Positions 8,701-18,400 of a stretch of DNA of 32,582 bases are shown here, piece by piece. The notes beneath the pieces were generated by a model that had not been told where the DNA came from, made no database searches, and saw only the letters and a list, made by a program, of their open reading frames with translations. Within the stretch, counting starts at the first letter, position 1, and every line of letters starts with the position of its first letter. Source of the stretch: Anaerolineae bacterium (lineage in GTDB: Bacteria; Chloroflexota; Anaerolineae; 4572-78; J111); NCBI GenBank assembly GCA_020433805.1, contig JAGRBZ010000046.1, forward strand, positions 1-32,582, read 5' to 3'. Both the position numbers and the translations under genes were made by a program.

Positions 8701-11242
8701 GCTCGTTGTAACTGAGGTGAACCATGCCTTGTAAGGCCGGACCGTGGGCCATGCCCTGTTCTCGAAAAAACGAGTAACAGTCTGCGCCAGAAACCTCGGA
8801 TTGACAGCGGGCCTGAATGGCCTGGATATCTAATGGCGGCGGCAGGCTCGCTTCCGCAGTCGCCAGCTTGCCTTGACAAAACACCACGCGCTCTTGTTGA
8901 TAGTGACTGCTGACCGCAAAGCCGATCTCGTCCCGCTCATCGAGATGCAGATCCACGTCGACCTCCACCGGTTTGTCCTTGACCACCAACGGTCGAACCC
9001 AAACCACCTCTCTGAGCTGCGTGATGGAGGCATCACTGACTGCCATCGCGCCGGCCGCCCGGGCCATCTCTAAATAGGCCACCCCCGGCAGCACTTTCTC
9101 ACCCCGTACGCGATGATCATTCAAGAAGAACTCAGCGCCGGTGAGGGTGGTGCTGTAGCGTTGTCCGGTGAATGTCGAGATGTTCCGATGAACCAGCGGG
9201 TGTAAGATGAAGGATGAATTGTTTTTTTCATTATTCATTCGTCCGGGTTCGTCAGGGGATATCCAATATCGCTCTCCGGCAAAAGGATAGGTTGGCAAGC
9301 TAACGCGTTGGGGTGTTTGATCGGGATACAACCAACGCCAATCAATCTCGACACCGGACACCCACAATTGAGCCACGTTAACCAATTTACCTTTGATGAG
9401 CCATCGGATGACGATTTCTTGTAAATCCTCATCCTGGGCAAAGGCGTTGACCTTTATCTGTTCTTTTTCAGCTTTCCCCTCATAACGATGCTCAATCTCT
9501 CCTTCACCGGCCAAATGGATGGCCAATTTCGCGCGTAAGTCGCCAAGGTCAGTGACGATAAAGGCCAGCCGGTGCTCCAACGCCGCTCGTCCCACTTGCA
9601 AGGTATAGGCTATCGAGGCTAAAGCGTGAAGCGCAAATTGTGGCTGACGATTTAGATAGAGAAGAAGATTATTAACCATCTCCCGCAGTTGATCCTCGTT
9701 TTTCGCCGACAAAACAATCAACTGTGGGGTGTCGACCGTTGTTTCACGACGCCGGCGTTCGGATTCCGGTTGAACATACTCCTCCAACACGATATGGGCG
9801 TTCGTACCGCCCAGCCCGTAAGCATTTAACGCGCCCCGTCGCGGTAAGGCTTGCCCCTTTTCGTCGCGGAGTGCCTCCCAAGGATGCGTTTTGTCGACAA
9901 TGTAGAAGGGGCTTTGTTCGAGATGCAGCGTCTCATCCGTGGACTTAAAATTGATTGTGGCCGGGAGCGTACGCTGCTGCATCGCTAATATCACTTTAAA
10001 TAGCTGGGCCATGCCCCCGGCCGCCTCCAGAAAACCCGTGTTCCCCTTGCCCGAACCGATGCCGCAAAACTGCTTAGCCAAAATGGCTTGTTGATCTTGG
10101 GCCAATGTGGCAAATGCTTGGTCAAAGGCGCGAATCTCCACCGCATCGCCGCTGATATTTCCTGAGCCATGCGCTTCAATAAAACCGATTGTGCGAGGAT
10201 CGATCTGCGCTCGTCGATAGGTATCAACGATTAATTCTCTTTGCGCCTGCACACTTGGCATGGTAAATGACCCTGAGACATTGCCATGATGATTTGTGCC
10301 GGTCGCTTTTAGGAGGGCATAAATTGTATCTCCATCGCGTCTGGCCTGAGACAAAGGCTTGAGTAAGACAGCACCCACCCCTTCGCCCATCACTTCACCG
10401 GGGGAATTTGGATCAAAGGGGGCGCAATAGCCGACCGTCGACAAAATCCCTAAGCGGCTCAGGATCTGCAACCGTTCCGGGGATAATAGTAAACTCACGC
10501 CTCCCACCAAGGCCATTGTACAATCGCCCGCCCGGATGGCCTGACCGGCTTTATGCAAGGCCACCAGCGCACTGGAACAGGCGGTTGACACAATTTCGCT
10601 TGGCCCATGCAGGTTAAAAAGATAGGAAATGCGATTGCTAATGAGAGACCCGGCTCCGGTCGCCAGGTAAGGTTGGCTGGCTTTATCCCTGGCTGTTTTC
10701 TGGCTATAGGCGAGAAAATCCGGGTTATACATCGCCATAAAAACTCCGGTTTTGGTACCCGACAAGCGAGCCGGCGCATAACCGGCCTGCTCCAAAGTAG
10801 CCCAGATTACTTCCAGTAACACCCTTTGATGAGGGTCCATGGCTTCGGCTTCACGGGGTGAGATGCCAAACAGCCGGGCATCGAACCTAAAAATGTTGCT
10901 GATGCTGCCGATGTGATTGACCGTGGGGGGCAGGTCGTCCGTGTTAGGATCGCCACCGGCCTCTAGCCGGCTCCAGCGATCAGAGGGCATTTGATGAACG
11001 AGGTGACGGCCCGCTTTTAGATTTTCCCAGAAGCTTTCCAAATCGGGTGAGTCGGGAAACCGGCCGGCCATCCCAATGATGGCGATCTCATCTTCTGCGA
11101 TCAATACCTCATTTTTTGTCTCGATGGTCGAAGGGGACGGCCACCGGGGCTGGAGTTGATGGGAGCCAGTTTTACCTCTGAACTGTTCAAGAAATCGGTC
11201 AACCTCTTTTCTTTTGCTGCCGATCGGAGTCTTGGTTAGCAT
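5765..11242 (-). CDS. Terminal trans-AT PKS: KS(non-elongating)-DH-KR-ACP-TE
   Basis: A 1,825-residue last module. The KS starts near residue 51. Cys222 is present (STACSSAL) and the first histidine sits in HGSGN (His358), but the usual NIGH motif reads NTGF, putting Phe404 in place of the second catalytic histidine. Chain extension is therefore unlikely. The linker ends in LPTYPF near 650. The DH keeps both catalytic residues, His710 (DHRVRGEKVLP) and Asp873 (HPSLLDAALQ), although its GYGP-type motif is AHGPAL. The KR has GGLGGLG near 1150, Tyr1295 (DYVSAN) and an Asp of the LDD type (IIKD), predicting B-type stereochemistry. The ACP carries Ser1449 in GFTSI, with Thr where Asp is usual. The thioesterase has nucleophile Ser1625 (GWSLGG), probable Asp1652 and His1799 (PGHHF). 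There is no AT domain. The ATG at 11242 has GAGGAG six bases upstream and overlaps the monooxygenase stop by seven bases. It receives the chain from the giant PKS, possibly after oxidation, and releases the product. Confidence 0.93.
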   Translation of the reverse strand: MLTKTPIGSKRKEVDRFLEQFRGKTGSHQLQPRWPSPSTIETKNEVLIAEDEIAIIGMAGRFPDSPDLESFWENLKAGRHLVHQMPSDRWSRLEAGGDPNTDDLPPTVNHIGSISNIFRFDARLFGISPREAEAMDPHQRVLLEVIWATLEQAGYAPARLSGTKTGVFMAMYNPDFLAYSQKTARDKASQPYLATGAGSLISNRISYLFNLHGPSEIVSTACSSALVALHKAGQAIRAGDCTMALVGGVSLLLSPERLQILSRLGILSTVGYCAPFDPNSPGEVMGEGVGAVLLKPLSQARRDGDTIYALLKATGTNHHGNVSGSFTMPSVQAQRELIVDTYRRAQIDPRTIGFIEAHGSGNISGDAVEIRAFDQAFATLAQDQQAILAKQFCGIGSGKGNTGFLEAAGGMAQLFKVILAMQQRTLPATINFKSTDETLHLEQSPFYIVDKTHPWEALRDEKGQALPRRGALNAYGLGGTNAHIVLEEYVQPESERRRRETTVDTPQLIVLSAKNEDQLREMVNNLLLYLNRQPQFALHALASIAYTLQVGRAALEHRLAFIVTDLGDLRAKLAIHLAGEGEIEHRYEGKAEKEQIKVNAFAQDEDLQEIVIRWLIKGKLVNVAQLWVSGVEIDWRWLYPDQTPQRVSLPTYPFAGERYWISPDEPGRMNNEKNNSSFILHPLVHRNISTFTGQRYSTTLTGAEFFLNDHRVRGEKVLPGVAYLEMARAAGAMAVSDASITQLREVVWVRPLVVKDKPVEVDVDLHLDERDEIGFAVSSHYQQERVVFCQGKLATAEASLPPPLDIQAIQARCQSEVSGADCYSFFREQGMAHGPALQGMVHLSYNEREALAQLRLPAAVPREGYSLHPSLLDAALQATIGLVISQYGQKQPSLYLPFALQGVDIYNALPDNVYAYARYNSGVEPSGRGVKYDITLTDAQGAICVTLQGFTARAMAGLSHADVLYFSPDWQVKPLADGGDDAGQAPTANTLLLIGLEPALVEAIAATFDEVEVLSLPEVGTDMAETVSSLLQTSWAQLKGILQERSTQSAHQILVVAVDTVERYLYAPLAGLLRTARLEQPYLRGKVITVASPDKDTLLSLLSREMSASSFREVEVRYDAAGIRTVKTLREIEVNGQVPGAYLKPGGVYWITGGLGGLGRIFARHLLERGDNITIILSGRSKLDETGRQHLVALNQAGGTVAYLPADVGVKADVERVVRTIRTEYGPLSGILHSAGIIKDNSLVNKTESEIAAVLAPKVSGILHIDAATRFEPLDFMVLFSSLAGVLGQSGVADYVSANLFLDSFAHHRQTLVETGQRAGRTLSINWPLWAEGKMVTIDVQSLATMAHLTGMTALATEAGLQAFELVMASTQPQVVVAVGTADKLRHRLLPQSIAPSEDIVPLQPGTNVDGLLREKIQADLTRVVATLLKVSAQDLATDEPLNDYGFTSIALTEFANQLNETYNLDLMPTVFFEYNTLASVSGHLAENYMDILEQHYRVESDSKLATFPQGTPSIPVSNARFRPAKSRLALPPDDSEKVAGHSPLVTFRSTGSRPPFFCVHPWAGMVYPYSELATGLGPDQPFYGLQAAGLYQEPHTSIEAMAGYYLSALRAVQPAPPYLLGGWSLGGPIAFEMAQQLQRAGETVALLALFDAPAPIHSSTSNKMALAKFLATEAGPYIWPYIFDYVRLKASLLPLTDIPDDPIDKNKSNFLSRGWWISRTVAKEIYSLTSSQSTARRILAILKASRLALSIYEPQPYSGRVTLFRVLPSAGPNEANPTLGWSQLVEPEVAVHYVPGHHFNLMKKPHVQVLASQMKIYIDQIQSK

Positions 11243-12408
11243 TTGGCACTCCTCGTTACGCTATTCTTTAACGCCTTTAAGTAGGCTAACGAGTCCATCA
11301 CCACCGCGTGCTCAACGCCAAAATCCATTAAACAGGCGATCTCATTGACGCCGACTGACCTGGCCTTCTCGGCGACCTTCTCGGCATCTGACACCGAGCC
11401 AAACAAGGCCCCAGTCTTGAAATACCGCTCGTACGAATAGTCAACCATTTTGTTAAGTTCTGCCTCGCCGGGACGCTGATCTTTGGCCACCTGTTGGACA
11501 TGCCCGGTCAGGGCGCTCTTGATATAGGCCCAAAACGGCTCACGGACCGCTGCCTCGACCGTCTTTAAGTCTCGATGAACCAGGGTATGTAACATCAAGG
11601 TCACGATGCCTTCAGCCGGATCGAAGCCGTTTTCTTGACGGGCGGTCCGGTACACTTGAATCTTCTGGCCCAATTCATTCAGATCGATGCCCTGGAGCAT
11701 AGTTAACACATGGTAGCCCTGAGACCCCGCATACCGGAAGCTATCGACCGACTTCGAAATCGTCAACCACACATTCAGTTCGGCTTGAAGCGGCTTGGGA
11801 TAGACCTGAAGCGCAACCTCCTCGCCCTGCCCATTCATGAATGTCATGGTCTCTCCCCGCCATAGCTGCTGGACTAGAGGGATGCGCTGCTGCCAGACCT
11901 CTCTTAAGTTGGCATAGGTGGTGGGTGATAGGACAAAATCGTTCGGATTCCAGCCGCTGGCAAAGCCCAGGTCCACCCGCCCCCCGGACAAATGATCGAT
12001 CATAGCCCAGGCTTCCACCACCTCCAGCGGATGATGGAGCGGCAAAACCACCGAACCGCTCCGCAACCGAATCTGTTGGGTTTTCATCGCCAGGGCGGCA
12101 GCCAGTACCGAGGGGTTTGGATAAATTCCGCCAAAGGGATGGAAATGGCGTTCCGGCATCCAGACCGCCTGAAAACCGTGCTGATCGGCAAATGTGGCGA
12201 TATCAAAGACCAATTGATATTTATGGTCCGGCGTTTGATTGGCATCGGAAAAAAAGATAACGCTGAAGGTGAGCGACCTCTCAGCCGGATCGTTACGTTT
12301 CGAGGCCAATGAGTCCATTGCCACCGTCTCTCGACCGGTCGCAGCCTGGAGCGACAACAGGCTGCCCAACTTTTCGTTAACAGCCCGGTTACGATCCTCC
12401 GTTATCAT
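11236..12408 (-). CDS. Luciferase-like (LLM) flavin-dependent monooxygenase of natural-product type
   Basis: A 390-residue enzyme of the bacterial luciferase-like family, in the subgroup that accompanies NRPS and PKS clusters. About 40 poorly conserved residues precede the first barrel strand (LTFSVIFFSD). Then come WMPERHFHPFGG near residue 90, the RSGSVVLPLHHP segment near 120-130, and GGRVDLGFASGWNPNDF near 145-160, all hallmark flavin-barrel positions. Family members use reduced flavin and oxygen to hydroxylate or otherwise oxidise carrier-bound chains. A flavin reductase is not encoded in the window. The gene sits between two PKS genes: its ATG overlaps the giant PKS stop as ATGA, and its own stop overlaps the next start. 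This argues that it acts on the chain around modules 5 and 6. The exact reaction (alpha-hydroxylation, Baeyer-Villiger-like insertion or other) cannot be read from sequence. A later start near the barrel is possible, but the ribosome-binding site favours 12408. Confidence 0.9.
   Translation of the reverse strand: MITEDRNRAVNEKLGSLLSLQAATGRETVAMDSLASKRNDPAERSLTFSVIFFSDANQTPDHKYQLVFDIATFADQHGFQAVWMPERHFHPFGGIYPNPSVLAAALAMKTQQIRLRSGSVVLPLHHPLEVVEAWAMIDHLSGGRVDLGFASGWNPNDFVLSPTTYANLREVWQQRIPLVQQLWRGETMTFMNGQGEEVALQVYPKPLQAELNVWLTISKSVDSFRYAGSQGYHVLTMLQGIDLNELGQKIQVYRTARQENGFDPAEGIVTLMLHTLVHRDLKTVEAAVREPFWAYIKSALTGHVQQVAKDQRPGEAELNKMVDYSYERYFKTGALFGSVSDAEKVAEKARSVGVNEIACLMDFGVEHAVVMDSLAYLKALKNSVTRSAKC
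11249..11254 (-). promoter_or_regulatory. Ribosome-binding site of the terminal PKS
   Basis: GAGGAG lies on the minus strand six bases before the ATG at 11242, inside the 3' end of the monooxygenase gene. With the seven-base gene overlap it supports translational coupling and fixes this start. Confidence 0.65.
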
Positions 12409-15400
12409 GATGTTCCTCCATTCTTGGCTTCAATGATATCGTCTTCTATGATGGCCTGAAGATGGGCGGTTAATTGGTCCAGTGTGGGATAATCGATCAA
12501 CCAGCGGGGGAGTATCTCAATGCCGAGAGCTTGTTCCAAAGCGGTACTCAACTGCATGCCTGTAATTGAATCCAGACCGTAATCCTGAAAGCTTTTCCGG
12601 GGAGCAAGTGTCTCATCGTCAAGCTTGAGTGTCCGTTTGAGCGTGGTCAAAATCACGTCTCGAACATCCAAAGGATCTGACATTATCGCGCCATTGGCTG
12701 GCGCACCTTCATCGTTGCGGCCGTTGGGGCCAGACTTTTCTCCCGTTGCTGTTCGACTCAGGATATGCGTGTGTAACATTTCTATCTGCTGCTCAGAGAA
12801 CGCACTCGGATCTATGGCCGCCAGTTGCCTAAAGATCTCTGTCTCATTCTGCGGACTGGTCTGTAACGCTCGCAACATTTCATCAATCCGTGCTGCATTC
12901 CCATCCTCAATCCCCATCTCGTGTTCCGGCAAGAGGCCAAATAGCTGCCTGATTTTTCGTATGTCGGAAACGGCAATGGCACCGATAACGACCTCATCCC
13001 GTGACAGACTCTGCGCCAGCACCGTTAGCCCGATTTCCAGTGATAGAAAATCAAAGCCCATCTGCTTGAGCCGCTCGTTGCGGGCTTCATTAGAATAGCC
13101 ATCCATCGCCCACTGGCCCCAACACAACGCCCGGGTTCGACCTGAGCGCCGCCCGGCCTGCATCTGTCTTTCCCGCCATGTGGCAAATGCGTTTTGGAAG
13201 GCCGTCGAGTAGGCATAGTCAGGCGAGCCTTTGATACCATACGCCGCCATCGAGGAAAACATGATAAAAAAGTCCAACGGCTCGTGTTGGGTGACTTCAT
13301 CCAGATAGAGGGTTCCCTCAACCTTGGCCGCCATCACTCGCTCAAATGCCTCAAACGGCTTATTGACGATCAAATCATCTTCAACCAGCCGCGCCAGGTG
13401 GATCACCCCGTCAATCTGATTAACCTTTGCTTTGGCGCGGGCCAAAGCCGCCTGCAATGCCAATCGAGCGGTAATATCGACCGGATAATACCACACCTTG
13501 CCGCCGTATTGTTCAATCTGTTGTATCTGGCGGCGTCTGGCCTCGGTTAGGTCGCTTCTGCCCAAGATAATCAAGGTGCTCTGGTAGGTCTTAGACAAAT
13601 ACTCCGCCAACGGTTGACCAATTGCTCCCAGGCCACCGGTTATCAAATAGACTGCCCCGGCCCGAAAAACCGGGGTTGGCTCGGATAATGACGCTTCTAT
13701 TTCTCTAAGCAAACTAACATAGCGGGTTAGGCCCTGGTAACGGACCATTGGCAGAGGGCGTATCCCCGGCTCATCCGGGTTATCCAGCAGCCATTCATTG
13801 ACAAGCACAATGGCCTTTTGGTCGGCACTGAGCGTGGGGTCAATGTCGATGGTTTTGTAAATGTGTCCCGGATTTTCCATGCTGATAGCACGGACCAGAC
13901 CTGAGAGCGCCTCCAATTCTGGTCGAGGATGATCTTCACCACGCTCAAACAGGTAATATCCCTGCACCGATTTTCCCCAAGCGTGTTTCATCATCCCTTG
14001 AATCATGTGATAAAAGAAACGAATCTCATTTCTGTCATCATTGAACAGCGGAAGCGTATCGACCGGCAGCCCCTCTTCTAAAGGGTGTCCCAAAAAGAAA
14101 ATCACATCGGGACATTGCGCTTCATTTTTCAGTCGTTGGAGCCACCGCTCAATTTGGTCTGAATTGTTTTTATTTAGCGCGAAACTCTCATTCTCTGTTG
14201 TCTTTGGTTGTCCGGAGGCAACGTGAACGAACCGATATGTTAGCGCCCCGGATTGACCAATCTCTGACCAGATCTCCACCAGGTTACTCAACAATCTTTG
14301 CATGGCTTCATAATCTTGTTGATCTTCGTACACAACCAGAATGTGCTTAGGCCCTTGTCGGCTGATGTGTTGCACCCAATCGACCTCTTCAGTCGGCAAA
14401 GCTTGCTCAATCCAGGTTTCGGCCAGCATCAGCCGTTGATTGAGATTGGACATAGCCTTCGACTTGGGTACCTCTTGGGTGTCTGGAACCACCTTAGGGC
14501 TTGGTTGTGTCTGGTTGGAACTAGATAACCAATACCGTTTCTTCTCAAAAGGATAGGTCGGCAAACTGATCCGGCGGGGTTTTTCCGGGCCATAGAGTAG
14601 AGACAAATCAAGCTCAACGCCCGATACCCATAATTGGCCCAGCCGATCAAGATCTCGGTTACGGATGGTATCCCTGACAAAGGCGGCACCGGCCTCCCCG
14701 CCCATCACCAATTCTGAGGCAAGATGGTTTGTCTGGGTATCGCCTCGATATACCCCCTCGAAGGTGGCTTGTTTCTGCACGAATTGGCGCAATCGCTTCA
14801 CTAATTCTTCGATACTGACCACCACGAGAGCCAACCGACTCTCCATCGCCTCTCGCCCCACGTGTAAGGTGTAAGCCAGGCTGGTTAGTGATAATACCGG
14901 CGGCGAGTCCGCTTGATGGCTGTGCCCATCTTCTGCTTCAAGCGAGGCCAGGTGCTGCGCCAGGTATCTCACCGACGTATGCCTTGAAAACAGCGTGAGG
15001 GGCAGTTCGCGATCATATCGCTCCTCAATCATCGTTTTTAGGTGAATCAGTTGTACCGGATCAAAACTATATGCCTCAAAGGGCTGCTCACGCTCGATCG
15101 CACCAGGTGCAGTCCCTATTATTTCTGAAACCATTGTCCGCACCGCTTGCTCAATGACCGGAATACGGGTCACGCTACCGAGCTTTTGGTCAACCAAATT
15201 CGGCGATAACATTCGCTCCAAAAAGGCTGCCATCTTTTGAGCGTACACGTTTAACCGTTCCTCATTCCTGGCCGACAGTATAATCAACTGCGGTTGTCCT
15301 GTTTTCGTTTCCTGACTGCTCATCCCTGGTCTTTGATATTCCTCAATGACCAAATGGGCATTGGTTCCGCTGAAGCCAAAGGAACTGATCGCCGCCCGGC

Positions 15401-18400
15401 GCGGGCCACTGGCGACGTCCCAATTCTTTAATTCGGTATTCACATAAAAGGGGCTGTTTTCAAAATCAATATGCTCATTAGATTGCTCAAAATGAAGCGA
15501 GGGCGGCAGTTGCTTGTGTTTCAAGGCCAGTAACACTTTAATTACCCCAGCTACGCCCGCTGCCATCAGTGTATGACCAATGTTGGTCTTGACCGACCCG
15601 ATGGCACAGTACCCGCTCGTGTCCGTGTATTGTCTAAAGGCATTGGTCAAAGCTCGCACCTCAATCGGGTCACCTAATTTAGTACCCGTGCCGTGGGCTT
15701 CCACCAGGGTGATGCTGCCGGGGTCGATACCTGCTTGTTCATACACCTGTGTTTCCAACCGCTGTTGCGACTCCACGCTCGGTGCGGTAAGGCCGTTTGT
15801 CCTGCCGTCCTGGTTGATGCCCGACCCTTTGATCACCCCATAAATGGGATCACCATCTTGAATAGCCTGATCCAGTTTCTTTAAGACCACCACCCCAACC
15901 CCCTCACCGATCACCATGCCATCCGCCTGCTGGTCAAAGGTCTTGCAGCGACCATCCGCAGCCAGCATCATGGCTTTGCTGGTCAGAATGTGCATCTGCG
16001 GGGTGGTGCCGACATAGACCCCCCCGGCCAGGGCCAACTCACTTTCACCGCTCAGCAGACTCTGGCAGGCTTTGTGGATGGCCACCAGCGACGAGGAGCA
16101 AGCGGTGTCGATAGCCATACTGGCTCCTTTCAAATTCAGATGATAGGCCAGTCGGGCGGTCAAGACAGACGGCGCTGCCCCCATAAAGGTGTAGGCATCA
16201 AGTGCTGCATCAGCCGGAAGGTTGTGATGATAATCACCTTGGCCCACTCCCACATAGATACTACAGTGGGTCTCACTCAATGTGTGAGGTGCATAAGCGG
16301 CATCTTCCAGGGCTTTCCAGGCTTCTTCTAGAAACAGCCGCTGCTGGACATCCATCTGCTCGGCTTCCCGTGGTGAAATATTGAAGAAGGCGGCGTCAAA
16401 CTTGTCCTCATCGGTCAGGCTGCCTAGCCATTGGTTGTAGGATTTGCCGGGTGCGTACGGATCGAGGTCAGAGTAACGGGCTACGTCCCACTTGCGGGCC
16501 GGCACTTGGCTGATGCTATCGACCCCATTGGCTAGGTTCTGCCAGAAGGTCTCCAGATCATCTGCCTCCGGGAAGCGTCCAGACATGCCAATGATGGCGA
16601 TATCGGTCGCCTCGGCTCTAGCGGTTGCACTGGATTCAGTCGTAGTCGTCGGTTGTGTTTTTCCATTTGAGGTTAACCATTCCCGTACCTCAGTCGGCAG
16701 GTTGTCGGTCGGCTTAACCACGCTTGACACTTCTGCAATCACCCGTTCAGCAACCTCGTGTGTCGGTGCCGGTAGAACAGCCTCGCTGCGGGTAGGCTGT
16801 TGCTCGGCCAACGCTTGTTCGACAAACCGGCTCAACTTGTCCAGGTTGTAATGGTCGTACAGCGTCACCGCTTCCAACTGTATGCCAAAGGCTTTATTGA
16901 CCTCTCGAATGATTTCCACCCCGCCAATCGAGTCTACCCCCAGGTCTTGAAACACAGTCTGGTCATCAATCTCAGCGTCATCTAAGAGCAGTACAGCCTG
17001 AAGAATGGCCGTCAACTGTGCCTTGACCGATCCGGCCCTTGGTCTCACCAACATAGCTTTATCTGGGGTGACCGGATCATTCGATTTTGGCTGGGTCGTC
17101 CTGGTTGCGGTCGGGTTATGGGGGATAGTTAACTTGAGCTTGCCCGGTCGCCTCGTCTCAGGCTCCTTGGCGGCAGAGGTAAATTCTGTCTCTGCCGTTT
17201 TCAAGGTGATCCGCTGCGGGTGATGGCCTTTAGCTTGCTCAAAATGGGTCTCGATGGCCGCCTTGACTTCATCCGTACCAAAGGTAGCCGAGTGCATCGC
17301 CACTTCCCGCTCAATGTGGTACATCAACTCTGTTAGGATGCGTCCGGACAACTCCTTTTTCAAGACTGTTAAGGCCTGCCTGGGCTTCTGAGCCAGTTGT
17401 CGAGCAATTTGCAGCGCTTCGTTCAGCACCTTATCTTGGTCACAAACCATCACCGATGCGCCCCGTGCTTGGAGTTGCTCCCCTTCAAACATCTTGGCCG
17501 TATACATCATCTCCGTGGCCAGGTTTTGCCCCAGCTTCTCGCCCAAAATGTAAGTCGCGCCCATGCCCGGCGTAAAGCCATACTTCATAAAGTTGGCGCT
17601 GTACACACCCGTTTTTGACAGAACTACAATGTCGCCGTACAGGCCAAAGAGCAACCCGCCCCCAAAGGCATGGCCCTGCATGGCGGTGATGACCGGCACT
17701 TCAAGCTCCAACAAGCCCCGATACAACAGCGGCATATCGGTGAAATCAGCCCGTCTTTCGGCTATCGCCACCAGGCTTTCTTGACTGCCGCCCATACAAA
17801 AAACATTGTCGTAGCCGGTTAGGATGACGACTTTGATCGGCTTATTCTGCTGAATGGCAAACAACTGCTTATGCAGCCCCAACACCAATTCCTCGGAAAA
17901 CATATTTTTCGAGGCCCTATCCGTCATCGTCACCAGGGCAATCGCATCCTCTATCACCTGCATCTGCACTGATTGTCCCTGATAATTCTGGGTTATTTGC
18001 CGCATTGCTTCATTTTCCCACAGCGATGGTTCTTTTTGGACTGTTAGAGGCGATATCATCTTAGGGTTAGTCCCGGCAATTGGCGGAACAGTGATATCCT
18101 GCAAACTATCAAACCAATGTCGCTTTCGAGCAAATGGATAAGTTGGTAAACTGATCCGATGAGGCTTTTCCTGGCGATACAGCAGAGACCACTCAAGCTC
18201 AACGCCCGACACCCACAATTGAGCTAGCTTATCCAATTTACCGCTCTTGATGAGCATCTCGACAAAAACTTTGGCCTCGACGCCCTCGGTTAACAGCTCG
18301 AGCCGCGCTTGGTCGGCTTTCAATTGACCTTGGTAGATATTTTCTGTCCTATCTTCAAGATAGTCAGTGAGTTTGTGTCGTACCTCGGCCAGGTTATGCC

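Noticed and set aside
16817..18010. ECH domain as a fatty-acid oxidation gene fused by error
   Set aside because: Its KYGFTPGMGATY signature and its place between KS linker and ACP fit the known PksI-like domains of trans-AT PKSs.
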